NCBI GenBank assembly: GCA_902492825.1
Contig: CABUMZ010000036.1
Coordinates: forward strand, 1 to 14,644
Origin: an uncultured Collinsella sp.
GTDB lineage: Bacteria; Actinomycetota; Coriobacteriia; Coriobacteriales; Coriobacteriaceae
DNA length: 14,644 bases
Direction: 5' to 3'
Both the position numbers and the translations under genes were made by a program. This document shows positions 1 through 7,495 of the stretch, piece after piece (positions within the stretch are counted from its first letter, which is position 1; each line of letters starts with the position of its first letter). Under the pieces are notes generated by a model. That model saw only the letters and a list, made by a program, of their open reading frames with translations. It was not told the origin of the DNA and searched no databases.

Positions 1-1
1 C

Positions 2-1696
2 GTCAAGGACGGTGTGATCGTCGGCGTGCTCTACGATGGTCGCGACGATGCCGCTGGCACCTACGAGGCAACTGAGGTCGTCGACTGCCAGGGTCGCTAT
101 CTCGCTCCCGGTTTTATTGACGGGCATCTGCACATTGAGTCCTCGAACATCCGTCCCGCCGAGTATGCTCGCATGGCCGCGACGCGCGGTACTACCACCG
201 CCATTGCCGACAGCCACGAGATTGCCAATGTTGCCGGTCTCGACGGCCTGCGCTTTATGATCGAGGATGGTCGTCGTGCGCCCATCTCCATCAAGTACAT
301 GATGCCTTCGTGCGTGCCCGCACTGCCCGACGAGCAAGCGGGCGCTGTGATTACCGCCGCTGACATGCAGGCGTTTTTTGCCGAGCATCCGGGCGATGTC
401 TTTGGTCTGGGCGAAATGATGAACCTGCCGGGCGTCTTTATGGCCGACCCCGAGACCTGTGCCCGCATCGATGCTGCCAACCAGACGCCGTCCAAGCAGG
501 TTGACGGCCACGCGCCGCTCGTTGCCGGTATGGACCTCAACGCCTATGCCGCAGCGGGCATTATCGCCGACCACGAGTCGACGATTCCCGAGGAGGCGCT
601 CGACAAGCTGTCCCGCGGCATGTATGTGATGCTGCGTGAGGGCACGTGCAGCCACGACCTGGCCAATTTGTCTCCGATGCTGCTGGAGAACCCTGCCCGC
701 GCCCGCCGCTGCTGCTTTGCGACCGACGACCGCGCTCCCTCCGATGCTCTTTCGACCGGCATGATCGACAATGCCTGCCGCGTGGCCATCGAGGCCGGCA
801 TCGACCCGGTGGTCGCCATCTCCATGGCGTCCCTTTCCACGGCTGAGGCATTTGGCCTGGACCACGGCTGTCGCGACCCGCATGAGCTCCGTGGCGCGAT
901 CGCCCCGGGCAAACGCGCCGACCTGCTGTTGCTCGATGACCTGACGTTTGCCAAGGCTCCGCATCGCGTATATGCCGCCGGTGCTCTGGTGGCGCAGGAC
1001 GGCACCTTTGTGGGCGAGATCGCACCCGAGATGGCCGAGGTTGCGGCCCTTGCCGATGAGCTGCGCGCCTCCGTTAAGCTGCCGAAGCTTTCGCTCGACG
1101 TGTTTGACTATGCCTTTAAGCCGGGCGAGGCCGTGATTGACGTGGTGCCGGGTAAGGTCATCACGGGCATGGCTCGCCCCGAGAGCGCCGAGGGCCTGCG
1201 CCGCATTATGCTGATCGAGCGCCACGGCCGCGGCGTGTCACTGCAGGCTGAGGGCGCCGACGGTGATGGTCCTGCGGGCCTGGGTCTCGTTGGCAAGCAC
1301 ATTGGTCGCGGCTGGGTGCGCGGCTTTACCATCACGGGCGGTGCCATCGCCTCGACGATTGGCCACGATTCGCACAACGTGTGCGTGGTGGGCGACAACG
1401 CGGCCGACATGATGGCTGCCGTCGAGGCTGTTGGCCAGGGCGGCCACGTGCTGGTACGCGATGGCGAGGTCGTAGCGCGCATCCCGCTGGCGCTCGGTGG
1501 CCTGATGAGCGAGGGCACGGCCGAGGATGTCGCCGCGCAGCACGACGACTTTATGGTCAAGGCGCGCGCCATGGGCATCGAGCCGCCGCTCGACCCCATC
1601 ATGGGCATCATCTTCCTGCCCCTGCCGGTAATCCCGACGCTCCGCATCCGCCCCGAGGGCATGTTCGACGTCACGACCTTCACCTACGCCGACTAG
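2..1696 (+). CDS. ade: Adenine deaminase, 5' end missing
   Basis: This enzyme deaminates adenine to hypoxanthine and ammonia in purine salvage (adenine deaminase of the amidohydrolase superfamily, EC 3.5.4.2); it is cytoplasmic. The frame is open from base 2, so the start codon and probably the first 20-40 residues lie upstream of the window; the GTG at 14 is internal. Visible motifs in order, counting from that GTG, are the metal-binding HLH in APGFIDGHLHIESS (about residues 31-44), ADSHEIANVAGLDG, GLGEMMNLPGVF, VDGHAPL, ADHEST and FATDDRAPSD. IAPGKRADLLLLDDL closes the barrel and is followed by the C-terminal domain typical of bacterial Ade. The visible 565 residues fit a family length of roughly 570-600. 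The TAG stop lies inside one arm of an inverted repeat (1695-1723). The family call is secure; the upstream context is not visible. Confidence 0.95.
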   Translation, partial: VKDGVIVGVLYDGRDDAAGTYEATEVVDCQGRYLAPGFIDGHLHIESSNIRPAEYARMAATRGTTTAIADSHEIANVAGLDGLRFMIEDGRRAPISIKYMMPSCVPALPDEQAGAVITAADMQAFFAEHPGDVFGLGEMMNLPGVFMADPETCARIDAANQTPSKQVDGHAPLVAGMDLNAYAAAGIIADHESTIPEEALDKLSRGMYVMLREGTCSHDLANLSPMLLENPARARRCCFATDDRAPSDALSTGMIDNACRVAIEAGIDPVVAISMASLSTAEAFGLDHGCRDPHELRGAIAPGKRADLLLLDDLTFAKAPHRVYAAGALVAQDGTFVGEIAPEMAEVAALADELRASVKLPKLSLDVFDYAFKPGEAVIDVVPGKVITGMARPESAEGLRRIMLIERHGRGVSLQAEGADGDGPAGLGLVGKHIGRGWVRGFTITGGAIASTIGHDSHNVCVVGDNAADMMAAVEAVGQGGHVLVRDGEVVARIPLALGGLMSEGTAEDVAAQHDDFMVKARAMGIEPPLDPIMGIIFLPLPVIPTLRIRPEGMFDVTTFTYAD

Positions 1697-1723
1697 TCAT
1701 CGGGGACGTTCTTAAACGACTAG
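1695..1723. repeat. Left arm of inverted repeat flanking the first HAD gene
   Basis: These 29 bases match the reverse complement of 2770-2798 at 28 of 29 positions. The arm carries GGGGACGTTC (1702-1711), which also occurs at 2700-2709 (+), 2782-2791 (-) and 12957-12966 (-), always between genes. It begins in the stop codon of ade. This looks like a REP-type dispersed intergenic repeat; a terminator role is possible. Confidence 0.6.
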
Positions 1724-1827
1724 CCGTCGGGGTGGCGTGTCGCCTGACGCCGCGACCGTGAGACCTCTGGCATGTGTGAGCTATTTGCCAGGTCCTTGTA
1801 ACGTTTACGCCCGCGGAGTCTTATTTG

Positions 1828-1889
1828 AGCTCCCTTTGGGTACGTTGGAATCGGATACACGTTCGATTCCAACAAGCCCGAAGGGAGCT
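1828..1889 (+). promoter_or_regulatory. Long hairpin sequestering the HAD gene ribosome binding site
   Basis: The outer arms 1828-1840 and 1877-1889 pair over 13 positions, with one G-U pair. The inner arms 1845-1853 (TTGGAATCG) and 1864-1872 (CGATTCCAA) pair perfectly over 9. A 4x4 internal loop separates them and the apical loop is 10 nt. The 3' outer arm contains AAGGGAG (1881-1887), which is the Shine-Dalgarno sequence for the ATG at 1895. Folding would therefore hide the ribosome binding site. Because TTTT follows at 1889-1892, it could also act as a rho-independent attenuator. No ligand-binding element is recognised. Confidence 0.55.
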
Positions 1890-1894
1890 TTTCT

Positions 1895-2689
1895 ATGTTT
1901 AAACTGATTGCATCCGATATGGACGGCACACTGCTTGACGAAAACGGCCAGGTGCCTCCCGAGACCTACGAACTGATTCTGGCGCTACACGAGCATGGCG
2001 TGCATTTCGCCGCATCGTCAGGTCGTCGCTACGATCGCCTGTGCGAGTTCTTTGCGCCCGTTCGCGACAAGATGGACTTTGTCGCCGCTAACGGTGCCCA
2101 AGTCTACGCCGACGGTAAGATGGTAGACCGTGAGGTGTATTCCCACCTGGCGATTCGAAGGCTCGCCCAAGCCGTCAGGACGTTTCCCAATCTGCATCTT
2201 GCGCTCTTTGACCGAACCAAGTCCTTCCTGCTCGATGACGAGTGCAAGTTCGTGCGTGAGGTCGATAAGGACCTTTCCAATGCCGAGCGTATTTGGGAGC
2301 TGCCCGATCCCAGCGTAAATATCATCAAAGCGAGTATCTTTTGCGACGACAGTGCGGTTATGGACAGTGCGTACGTGCTACAGCGCGAACTTGGTCAGCT
2401 CTTTACTTTTGCGCCTTCGGGCAACGCGTGGATCGATGCCATGCAGCCCGGTGTGTCGAAGGCCTCGGGTATCGCGCAGCTCGCGGAGCATTACGGCATT
2501 GGTCGCGACGAGGTCATGGCGTTTGGCGACTCGATGAACGACTACGAGATCATTCGCTTTGTCGGCACGGGCTGCGCGATGGAAAACGCGCGCCCCGCGC
2601 TCAAGGCGGTGGCCGATCGCGTGGTGGGTTGTAACCGCGACCACGCCGTCCAGCAGGAGCTCCGTCGCGTGCTGGAGAGTCTCTCCTAA
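1895..2689 (+). CDS. Cof-type HAD-IIB family phosphatase
   Basis: This is a cytoplasmic haloacid-dehalogenase superfamily hydrolase of the Cof/YwpJ type. Relatives dephosphorylate sugar phosphates, FMN or similar small phosphates; the substrate here cannot be read from sequence. It is 264 residues, normal for the subfamily. Motif I is DMDGT at residues 8-12 with both catalytic aspartates, motif II lies in SSGRRYDR, the conserved lysine is in GVSKASGIAQL, and motif IV is MAFGDSMNDYE. The middle carries the alpha/beta cap typical of type IIB. The ATG at 1895 is chosen for AAGGGAG 7 nt upstream, which lies inside a strong hairpin. The gene is transcribed alone, convergent with a second Cof-type gene, and is flanked by 29-bp inverted repeats. 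Confidence 0.88.
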   Translation: MFKLIASDMDGTLLDENGQVPPETYELILALHEHGVHFAASSGRRYDRLCEFFAPVRDKMDFVAANGAQVYADGKMVDREVYSHLAIRRLAQAVRTFPNLHLALFDRTKSFLLDDECKFVREVDKDLSNAERIWELPDPSVNIIKASIFCDDSAVMDSAYVLQRELGQLFTFAPSGNAWIDAMQPGVSKASGIAQLAEHYGIGRDEVMAFGDSMNDYEIIRFVGTGCAMENARPALKAVADRVVGCNRDHAVQQELRRVLESLS

Positions 2690-2691
2690 TC

Positions 2692-2764
2692 CGGCAGATG
2701 GGGACGTTCCTTTTCTGCCGACAGTGGGGGACAGTCCTTGCAGCTTTTTGCGAAGAGTGTCCCC
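2692..2764. repeat. Two REP-like hairpins between convergent HAD genes
   Basis: Two successive stem-loops lie just after the stop codon at 2687-2689. In the first, CGGCAGA (2692-2698) pairs with TCTGCCG (2714-2720), and its loop contains GGGGACGTTC. In the second, GGGGACA (2727-2733) pairs with TGTCCCC (2758-2764). Their place between convergent genes suits a two-way transcription end, but no clean T-tract follows, so they are called as intergenic repeats. Confidence 0.5.
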
Positions 2765-2769
2765 AGTGA

Positions 2770-2798
2770 CTAGTCGTTTAAGAACGTCCCCAATGACT
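2770..2798. repeat. Right arm of inverted repeat flanking the first HAD gene
   Basis: This is the reverse complement of 1695-1723 with one mismatch. It contains GGGGACGTTC on the minus strand (2782-2791). It lies 10 bp beyond the minus-strand stop codon (2808-2810) of the second HAD gene. Confidence 0.6.
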
Positions 2799-2807
2799 GA
2801 CCAATGA

Positions 2808-3650
2808 CTAGGCGAGGGCGGCCATGATGGTGCGGGCGACGCCGTCGTGGTCGTTGTCGTATTCGGTGATGGCGTCGGCGGCCTCGCGATCTTCGGGCTC
2901 GGCGTTGATCATGGCCATGCCATGGCCCGCTGCCTGCAGCATGGGGATGTCGTTGATGTTGTCGCCGAACGCCCAGGCGTCGGCGAGACGCTCGCCCAGA
3001 TGCTCACACAGCCACGTGAGGGCCGTTCCCTTGGTGGCGCCTTCGCCCATAACCTCGATATTCATGGCGTACGAACGCGTGACCTCAATGCCTCCGAGCG
3101 TGTCGAGCGCCGCCGCGATGGCGTCGCGATCGGCGGGGTCGTGCCAGTACATAGCGATGCGTTCGAGCGTCTCGACCTCGTCGATCTTGCTGTCGATATT
3201 CATGTCGATCGGCGTTCGTGTGCGCTTGAGCGAAGCCGCGATGTGGGGGTCGCCGCCACAGAACTCATCCAGACGCCCGTATAGCGAGCGGGGGAGGAAG
3301 CACTGCCCATCCGCGAAGATATCGAAGGTCACATCGTGGCCGGCGGCAATGCGATGGATGCGGTGGGCAATGCCACGGTCGAGCGGACGGCTCAAGATGC
3401 ACGTGGCGCGCGAGGCGTCGGTGGGCGTATCCTCGTCGAGCTGCCAGACGCTGGCGCCGTTGGCACAGACCGCGTAATGCACGGCGGGATGGGCGAGAAT
3501 GGGCTCAAAGATGCCCGACAGCGGACGTCCCGTGCAGGGCACAAACTCGATGCCACGACGTGCGAGCTCGTCGAGCATCGCCCAGGTGGCATCGCTCATT
3601 TGCTTATCGCTCGTCAGCAGCGTCCCATCCATATCGGAAAACACAATCAT
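2808..3650 (-). CDS. Cof-type HAD-IIB family phosphatase, second copy
   Basis: A 280-residue member of the same HAD-IIB family as the gene at 1895-2689. They share fold and motif order, but the sequences differ enough that recent duplication is unlikely. Motif I is SDMDGTLLT with aspartates at residues 6 and 8. Motif II lies in PCTGRPLSGIF, the conserved lysine in GEGATKGTALTWL, and motif IV is WAFGDNINDIPML. It is probably a soluble Mg-dependent phosphatase of sugar phosphates or cofactors; the exact substrate is unknown. On the minus strand the ATG at 3650 is preceded by AAAGGGCT, a reasonable ribosome binding site. It lies downstream of the gltA terminator and so is probably transcribed from its own promoter or by read-through. 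Confidence 0.88.
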   Translation of the reverse strand: MIVFSDMDGTLLTSDKQMSDATWAMLDELARRGIEFVPCTGRPLSGIFEPILAHPAVHYAVCANGASVWQLDEDTPTDASRATCILSRPLDRGIAHRIHRIAAGHDVTFDIFADGQCFLPRSLYGRLDEFCGGDPHIAASLKRTRTPIDMNIDSKIDEVETLERIAMYWHDPADRDAIAAALDTLGGIEVTRSYAMNIEVMGEGATKGTALTWLCEHLGERLADAWAFGDNINDIPMLQAAGHGMAMINAEPEDREAADAITEYDNDHDGVARTIMAALA

Positions 3651-3675
3651 TTGATGCAGCCCTTTCTACTGGCAT

Positions 3676-3713
3676 AAAAAGCGTGGCCGAGGGCTTGGGT
3701 CCCTGGCCACGCT
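3676..3713 (-). terminator. Rho-independent terminator of gltA
   Basis: Read on the minus strand, AGCGTGGCC and AGGG pair with CCCT and GGCCACGCT to make a long GC-rich stem, directly followed by TTTTT. It lies 24 bp past the citrate synthase stop codon and before the next minus-strand gene. Confidence 0.85.
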
Positions 3714-3736
3714 CGAGTTCTATAACGGTTCGCGTC

Positions 3737-5155
3737 CTAGCGGTCGGCGAGCGGCTTGTACTCCAGCGGCTCGATCACCGGACGATAGGCCGGGCGAATA
3801 ATACGGTGCGCGCAGAAGAGCTCTTCCATGCGGTGTGCCGACCAGCCGGCCATGCGGGCGACGGCGAATAACGGCGTAAAAAGCGTCTCGGGCACGCCGA
3901 GCATCTTGTAGATAAAGCCTGTGTACAGGTCGATGTTGGCGCAGATGGGCTTGGTCATGCCGTGGTCGCGCATGACCTGGGGTGCCAGGCGCTCGATGCG
4001 CTCGATGAGCGCGAACTCTTCGCCCAAGTCCTTCTTGGCTGCCAGCGAGCGCGCGTAACGGCGGCAGACCTCGGCGCGCGGGTCGCTGAGCGTATAGACG
4101 GCGTGGCCCATGCCGTAGATGAGACCCGTGCCGTCGAAGGCCTGCTTGTCGAGGATCTTGCCCAGGTAGGCCGCGACCTCGTCCTCGTCCTCCCAGTTGG
4201 AGACATGCGCGCGGATGTCCTCGTGCATAGACACGACCTTGGCATTGGCACCACCGTGGCGCGGGCCCTTGAGCGAGCCGATAGCCGCGGCGTAGGCGGA
4301 ATACGGGTCGGTGGCCGAAGACGACAGCACGCGGCAAGCGAAGGTGGAGTTGTTGCCGCCGCCGTGCTCGGCATGCAGCATGAGCATAACGTCGAGCAGC
4401 ATCGCCTCATCGCGGGTGAACGCCATGCCGCCGCGCAGGACCTGTAGGATGGTCTCGGCGGTGGAGAGACCGGGCGTAGGGTGCGGCACGTGAACCTCGG
4501 AGCCGCGAAGCTTGGCGACCGAGGCCATGTGTGCGAAGGCGGCGATGCGCGGGAGACGTGCGAGCATGGAAATGGCGACGTCGATTTCGTGCTCGGGCGT
4601 GATCACGTCTGGTTCGGCATCGAAGGCGTAGAGCAGCAGTACGGCGCGCTGGAGCACGTTCATGATGCTCGACGATACCGTGGTCATAGGGAACTCTTTA
4701 ACGTACTCGTCGCTCAGATGTCTAAAGGCGCCCAGGCGCTCGCAAAAGCCGTCGAGCTCTTCCTTGTTGGGCAGCGAACCCGTGATAAGCAGATAGGCGA
4801 TTTCCTCGTAGCCATAGCGATTCTCGGCCTGGGCATTGTTGACCAGATCCTCGATGCTGTAGCCGCGAAGCGTGAGCTTGCCCTGATCGGGCACGACCTT
4901 TCCGTCGACCTTGTTGTAGCCGTGCACATCCGAGATACGAGTGAGACCCGCGACCACGCCCGAGCCGTCGGCATTGCGCAGGCCGCGCTTGACATTGTGC
5001 TCGACAAACAGGCCCTCGTCATAAGGGTCGGTCGGCAGGCCGTGGTAGAGGCTTTCGCTCTCAGGCGAAATCTGGCGGCTTGCTTCGTAATCCAGAACCA
5101 GGCGGCTCAAGTGGTCATCGAAGCGGTAATAGATTTTCTTGGCGTCGTAGGCCAT
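3737..5155 (-). CDS. gltA: Citrate synthase
   Basis: This enzyme condenses acetyl-CoA and oxaloacetate to citrate. In an anaerobe it probably feeds the oxidative branch toward 2-oxoglutarate and glutamate (inferred). It is 472 residues, longer than E. coli GltA (427) by an N-terminal segment, as in several Gram-positive forms. The catalytic triad is visible: His264 in MLHAEHGGGNNSTF, His351 in GMGHAVYTLSDPRA and Asp409 in CANIDLYTGF. GPRHGGAN (297-304) is the conserved substrate-binding stretch. A 2-methylcitrate synthase cannot be excluded from sequence alone, but no propionate genes lie nearby. The ATG at 5155 has GGAGAGGAG just upstream. It follows the ACT-domain gene by 77 bp on the same strand and ends in a strong terminator, so the two probably form one transcript. 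Confidence 0.93.
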   Translation of the reverse strand: MAYDAKKIYYRFDDHLSRLVLDYEASRQISPESESLYHGLPTDPYDEGLFVEHNVKRGLRNADGSGVVAGLTRISDVHGYNKVDGKVVPDQGKLTLRGYSIEDLVNNAQAENRYGYEEIAYLLITGSLPNKEELDGFCERLGAFRHLSDEYVKEFPMTTVSSSIMNVLQRAVLLLYAFDAEPDVITPEHEIDVAISMLARLPRIAAFAHMASVAKLRGSEVHVPHPTPGLSTAETILQVLRGGMAFTRDEAMLLDVMLMLHAEHGGGNNSTFACRVLSSSATDPYSAYAAAIGSLKGPRHGGANAKVVSMHEDIRAHVSNWEDEDEVAAYLGKILDKQAFDGTGLIYGMGHAVYTLSDPRAEVCRRYARSLAAKKDLGEEFALIERIERLAPQVMRDHGMTKPICANIDLYTGFIYKMLGVPETLFTPLFAVARMAGWSAHRMEELFCAHRIIRPAYRPVIEPLEYKPLADR

Positions 5156-5232
5156 GCGCGCTCCTCTCCGGGCCGCATCGGGGTGACTTGCATGGGCATG
5201 CGCGCGTCAGGCTATCCCCAGCGGCTTGCTCG

Positions 5233-5520
5233 CTACAGGCGGTACATAAAGTTGAAGACGTCCTCGCGCTGGATGGACACGTTGACGCCCGAAAGCTCGC
5301 CGGCCTCGGCCAGCGCCTTCTGCAGCTCGGCGAAGTCGAGCTTGGACTCGGCGGTATCGGCCAGCATGGTCATGGTGAAGATGTCCTCGATAATGGACTG
5401 CGTGATGTCGCGGATGTCGACGTTGGCCTCGCCTAGGACACGGGTGACGCCGGCGACGATGCCGGGGCGGTTCTTGCCAAGGACGGTGATGACGATACGG
5501 GAGGACGAGATCTCGGCCAT
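5233..5520 (-). CDS. ACT-domain protein, UPF0237 type
   Basis: A 95-residue protein made of a single ACT domain, the ligand-binding fold found in amino-acid-responsive regulators. The start, RIVITVLGKNRPGIVAGVTR (residues 8-27), is the classic beta-turn-helix with the conserved glycine. The helix and strand NVDIRDITQSII follow, and the protein ends FNFMYRL. Stand-alone ACT proteins of this UPF0237 group are usually dimers; in many Gram-positives they precede a DUF711 gene, which is absent here. The ATG at 5520 is preceded on the minus strand by AAAGGG. The gene is upstream of gltA in a likely operon, so an amino-acid-sensing role linked to glutamate supply is conceivable, but that is inference. 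Confidence 0.88.
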   Translation of the reverse strand: MAEISSSRIVITVLGKNRPGIVAGVTRVLGEANVDIRDITQSIIEDIFTMTMLADTAESKLDFAELQKALAEAGELSGVNVSIQREDVFNFMYRL

Positions 5521-5568
5521 GGGAAACCCTTTCGCGTGATTGCGGCGCGCGCGGGGCGCTCCGCTACG

Positions 5569-5590
5569 GTACAGTGTTCATCATTGTACC
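5569..5590 (-). promoter_or_regulatory. Candidate promoter/operator of the ACT-gltA operon
   Basis: On the minus strand TACAAT (plus-strand 5583-5588) resembles a -10 box about 65 bp upstream of the ACT gene start; no good -35 box is seen at 16-18 bp. It sits within an inverted repeat, GGTACA (5569-5574) and TGTACC (5585-5590). The overlap suggests a regulator site, but this is weak evidence. Confidence 0.3.
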
Positions 5591-5701
5591 TGTCTGGCGC
5601 AAAAAAGGCGCGCTCGCTGCGGCGTTACATGCCTGCAACATGAGCGTAAGGGGGAAGGCCGCACGGGGAAGAGCCGTCTGGCGCGTGTCCGGCTCGTGTT
5701 G

Positions 5702-5765
5702 GGTTGATTTCCGATCTCAGCCGAACACATTGAGCGGACAGGCCGTTCCCGCAGTCAGCCGAACG
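5702..5765. repeat. Left 64-bp direct repeat, candidate attL
   Basis: These 64 bases recur in the same orientation at 12898-12961 with two mismatches (5739 and 5759). Inside, CAGCCGAAC occurs twice (5718-5726 and 5756-5764), 38 bp apart. The copy lies about 150 bp beyond the 3' end of a recombinase remnant, where an attachment site is expected. I see no tRNA gene in it. A dispersed intergenic repeat is the alternative. Confidence 0.6.
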
Positions 5766-5792
5766 CCTCCGACGGCTGATTCCGAACTGGAA

Positions 5793-5844
5793 GCGGAGGG
5801 CATCCCCGCCCTTCGGTAGGGGATACCGCTCCGCGGCGCATGCC
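5793..5844. other. GC-rich hairpin cluster in the gap beside the left repeat
   Basis: The gap 5521-5916 holds no convincing gene. Besides the operon promoter and the 64-bp repeat it contains overlapping hairpins. GCGGAG (5793-5798) with ATCCCC (5802-5807) can pair with GGGGAT (5819-5824) and CTCCGC (5829-5834). An alternative stem, CCGCGGC with GCCGCGG from 5831, would compete for the same bases. There is no T-tract. The function is unknown. Confidence 0.35.
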
Positions 5845-5916
5845 GCGGGCGGCGCCCCTATCGGACCACCGTGACCTCAGTTGGGATGGGCCCAGCACTG
5901 CCGCGTACTCGGTGAG

Positions 5917-6642
5917 CTAGAGCCAACTGTTCGTCTTCACGTCGCGTATGGCGATATTTCGGTCGTCCGGCTCGGTGATGCCGTAGCCGAACGCCTGGAG
6001 CGTCTCGATGGACTCCTGGATCCTCTGCTGGAACATGGGACCCGGATCGACCCTCGGCCCGAGGTGCCCGCGCCAAAGGCACGGCGTGGCGCGCAGCATG
6101 TTATGGATTTTGGAGATGGGCTCGATGTCGGCGTAGACGTTGAGCGTCGCCATGGCGTCCTTGTGGCCGAGGATCGATTAGAGCGCCTTGATATCGCCGC
6201 CTTGGCGGATCCACTGCGTTGCGAACGTGTGGCGAAGGCCGTGGAACGTGATCAGCTCGTCGTTGGTGCCCATGAGGCCGTTGGTCTCCGAGAACGTCTT
6301 GAACGCCCTGCGGATATAGCTTGTCGTCGCGAAGGTCGCGCCCGGCTCCGACAGGATGTAGCAGTCCCCGATCTCGACCGCCCCGGTAAGGCCGCGCAAG
6401 CGCAGCTTTCCGCAGTCGATCTCGTGGGTCTCCTTCAGGAAGGGGAGTAGGCCGACCGGGTCGATGGGGATACCCCTGGCGTCATGGGTCTTGGTGTCCT
6501 TGATGAACGAACCCATTCCCTTCGCGTACGCCACCGAGTGTCTGATCGAGATCAGGCCCGTCTCGAAATCCACATCGCACCACCGAAGGCCGCAGACCTC
6601 GCCGATTCGCATCCCCGTGTGCAGGGCGAGTACGACCGCCCT
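5917..6642 (-). pseudogene. Tyrosine recombinase (phage-type integrase) remnant
   Basis: This is the catalytic domain of a tyrosine site-specific recombinase on the minus strand. The reading starts in RAVVLALHTGMRIGEVCGLRW, which carries the first catalytic arginine. It continues through TFHGLRHTFATQWI (HxxR box) and then meets an in-frame TAA at 6178-6180. After the stop the frame resumes as SILGHKDAMATLNVYADIE, with the last histidine box and the nucleophilic tyrosine, and ends in a TAG at 5917. Relatives usually have Gln at the stop position, so a single C-to-T change (CAA to TAA) explains it. The N-terminal SAM-like DNA-binding domain is entirely missing: the frame upstream hits TAG at 6643-6645 and then reads into a helix-turn-helix protein. 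It is very probably inactive unless complemented in trans. It is the mobility gene of the island bounded by the 64-bp repeats. Confidence 0.88.
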
Positions 6643-6894
6643 CTAATCCTCGGCGGACCAATCGAGTCCGAACTCCTTTCGGGCATCCTCTTCGCTCATG
6701 ACTTCGAGAAGGTCTCCGGGTTGGCAACGAAGGGCGAGGCATAGCTGCTCGAGTGTGTTGAAGCGAATGCCGCGAATATGCCCTTTTTTAATACGGGACA
6801 GGTTCACGGGCGTGGTTCCAATCCTTTCGGCAAGTTCGTTCGAGGAAATCTTTCGCTCGGCCATGATCTTGTCGAGGCGAACAATTACGGGCAT
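6643..6894 (-). CDS. YozG-like Cro/C1-type transcriptional regulator
   Basis: An 83-residue DNA-binding protein. The helix-turn-helix runs from about residue 16 to 45 (SSNELAERIGTTPVNLSRIK), followed by FNTLEQLCLALRCQPGDLLE, the usual closing helices of the YozG group. Members of this group commonly sit beside a DUF2975 membrane protein, as here: the DUF2975 stop is 9 bp upstream, so the two are one transcript. The C-terminal tail after LLEVMSEED is unusual; it runs in the same frame as, and may partly derive from, the recombinase remnant that follows its TAG stop. It probably regulates its own operon and perhaps the divergent ABC genes through the palindrome at 7455-7471; that link is inferred. 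Confidence 0.85.
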   Translation of the reverse strand: MPVIVRLDKIMAERKISSNELAERIGTTPVNLSRIKKGHIRGIRFNTLEQLCLALRCQPGDLLEVMSEEDARKEFGLDWSAED

Positions 6895-6903
6895 GGCGTT
6901 TCC

Positions 6904-7416
6904 TTACGCAATCTCGTCGGAGTCGAGGTACAGCTCTCGGGTGTACAAGAAGAGCTGGGAAAGCATGAACAGGACGATGCCGAGAACCAGAGAGGTCCAA
7001 TCGAATGATGAAGCGATCTCTTGGGCGCCGACGGCCCCCTCGCCGCCAAACATCGAAACGGAGGTTTTGAGTGAGCCGGCGTAGAGGCTGGTGGCAGCTT
7101 GAACAACGAAGAGAATGCCGAGCGCCTTCAAGCATGTCGCAGACCCTTTCTTGAAGGGGTCTCCGCTCTTGATCGTCCACACGAGAACGGCGCTGAGGAT
7201 GGTCGTAGCGATACCGATGACGGCAGGGACCAATGTCGAGATCGCAAGGGCTGGATACGCGGGGGAGTCTGCAATTACAGGGTTGTCGAGCACTTCGATT
7301 GCTGGCTTTAAGGAGAACGCCACTTGTGCGATGGCGGTGGCGCAAAGGGTCGCAGAGGCTATCGCACATGCGATGCGGAAGGAATGAAGCCGGGGAGTGC
7401 GATTGTCGGAACTCAT
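6904..7416 (-). CDS. DUF2975 membrane protein
   Basis: A 170-residue integral membrane protein with four predicted hydrophobic segments: about residues 12-32, 55-82, 92-112 and 142-160. The cytoplasmic-loop motif WTIKSGDPFKKGSATCLKALG followed by a membrane helix is characteristic of DUF2975, as is the charged ending YTRELYLDSDEIA. The biochemical role of the family is unknown; it typically pairs with a small YozG-type regulator, which follows 9 bp downstream. The ATG at 7416 has GGAGG at good spacing upstream on the minus strand. It is transcribed divergently from the ABC locus. A role in modulating the regulator or sensing envelope stress is possible, but nothing in the sequence proves it. 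Confidence 0.82.
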   Translation of the reverse strand: MSSDNRTPRLHSFRIACAIASATLCATAIAQVAFSLKPAIEVLDNPVIADSPAYPALAISTLVPAVIGIATTILSAVLVWTIKSGDPFKKGSATCLKALGILFVVQAATSLYAGSLKTSVSMFGGEGAVGAQEIASSFDWTSLVLGIVLFMLSQLFLYTRELYLDSDEIA

Positions 7417-7454
7417 AATAACCTCCGAAGAATTTAAAAAACTCAGGTTACTTT

Positions 7455-7488
7455 TTAACAGTTTATGTTAAATTGACTTTGCCGGCAA
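7455..7488 (-). promoter_or_regulatory. Candidate promoter with palindromic operator for DUF2975-HTH operon
   Basis: The perfect palindrome TTAACAGTTTATGTTAA (7455-7471, 6-bp arms) lies in the divergent intergenic region. On the minus strand a TTGCCG -35 (7483-7488) and a TAAACT -10 (7460-7465) are 17 bp apart, which puts the -10 box inside the palindrome. This is the layout expected for autorepression by the helix-turn-helix protein. The -35 is a weak match. Confidence 0.45.
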
Positions 7489-7495
7489 GTAATAA

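Noticed and set aside
4481..5539. Long plus-strand open frame of 352 codons opposite gltA and the ACT gene
   Set aside because: It is antisense to two well-recognised genes, has no recognisable domain, and is explained by the GC-rich codon pattern of the minus-strand genes.
5702..5765. tRNA or tmRNA 3' end as the integration target
   Set aside because: Neither repeat copy folds as a T-arm or acceptor stem, and no CCA-ended tRNA gene is visible beside them.
7473..7495. Plus-strand promoter TTGACT with TAATAA for the permease
   Set aside because: The boxes are only 11 bp apart, too close for a sigma70 promoter, so I could not place the permease promoter with confidence.
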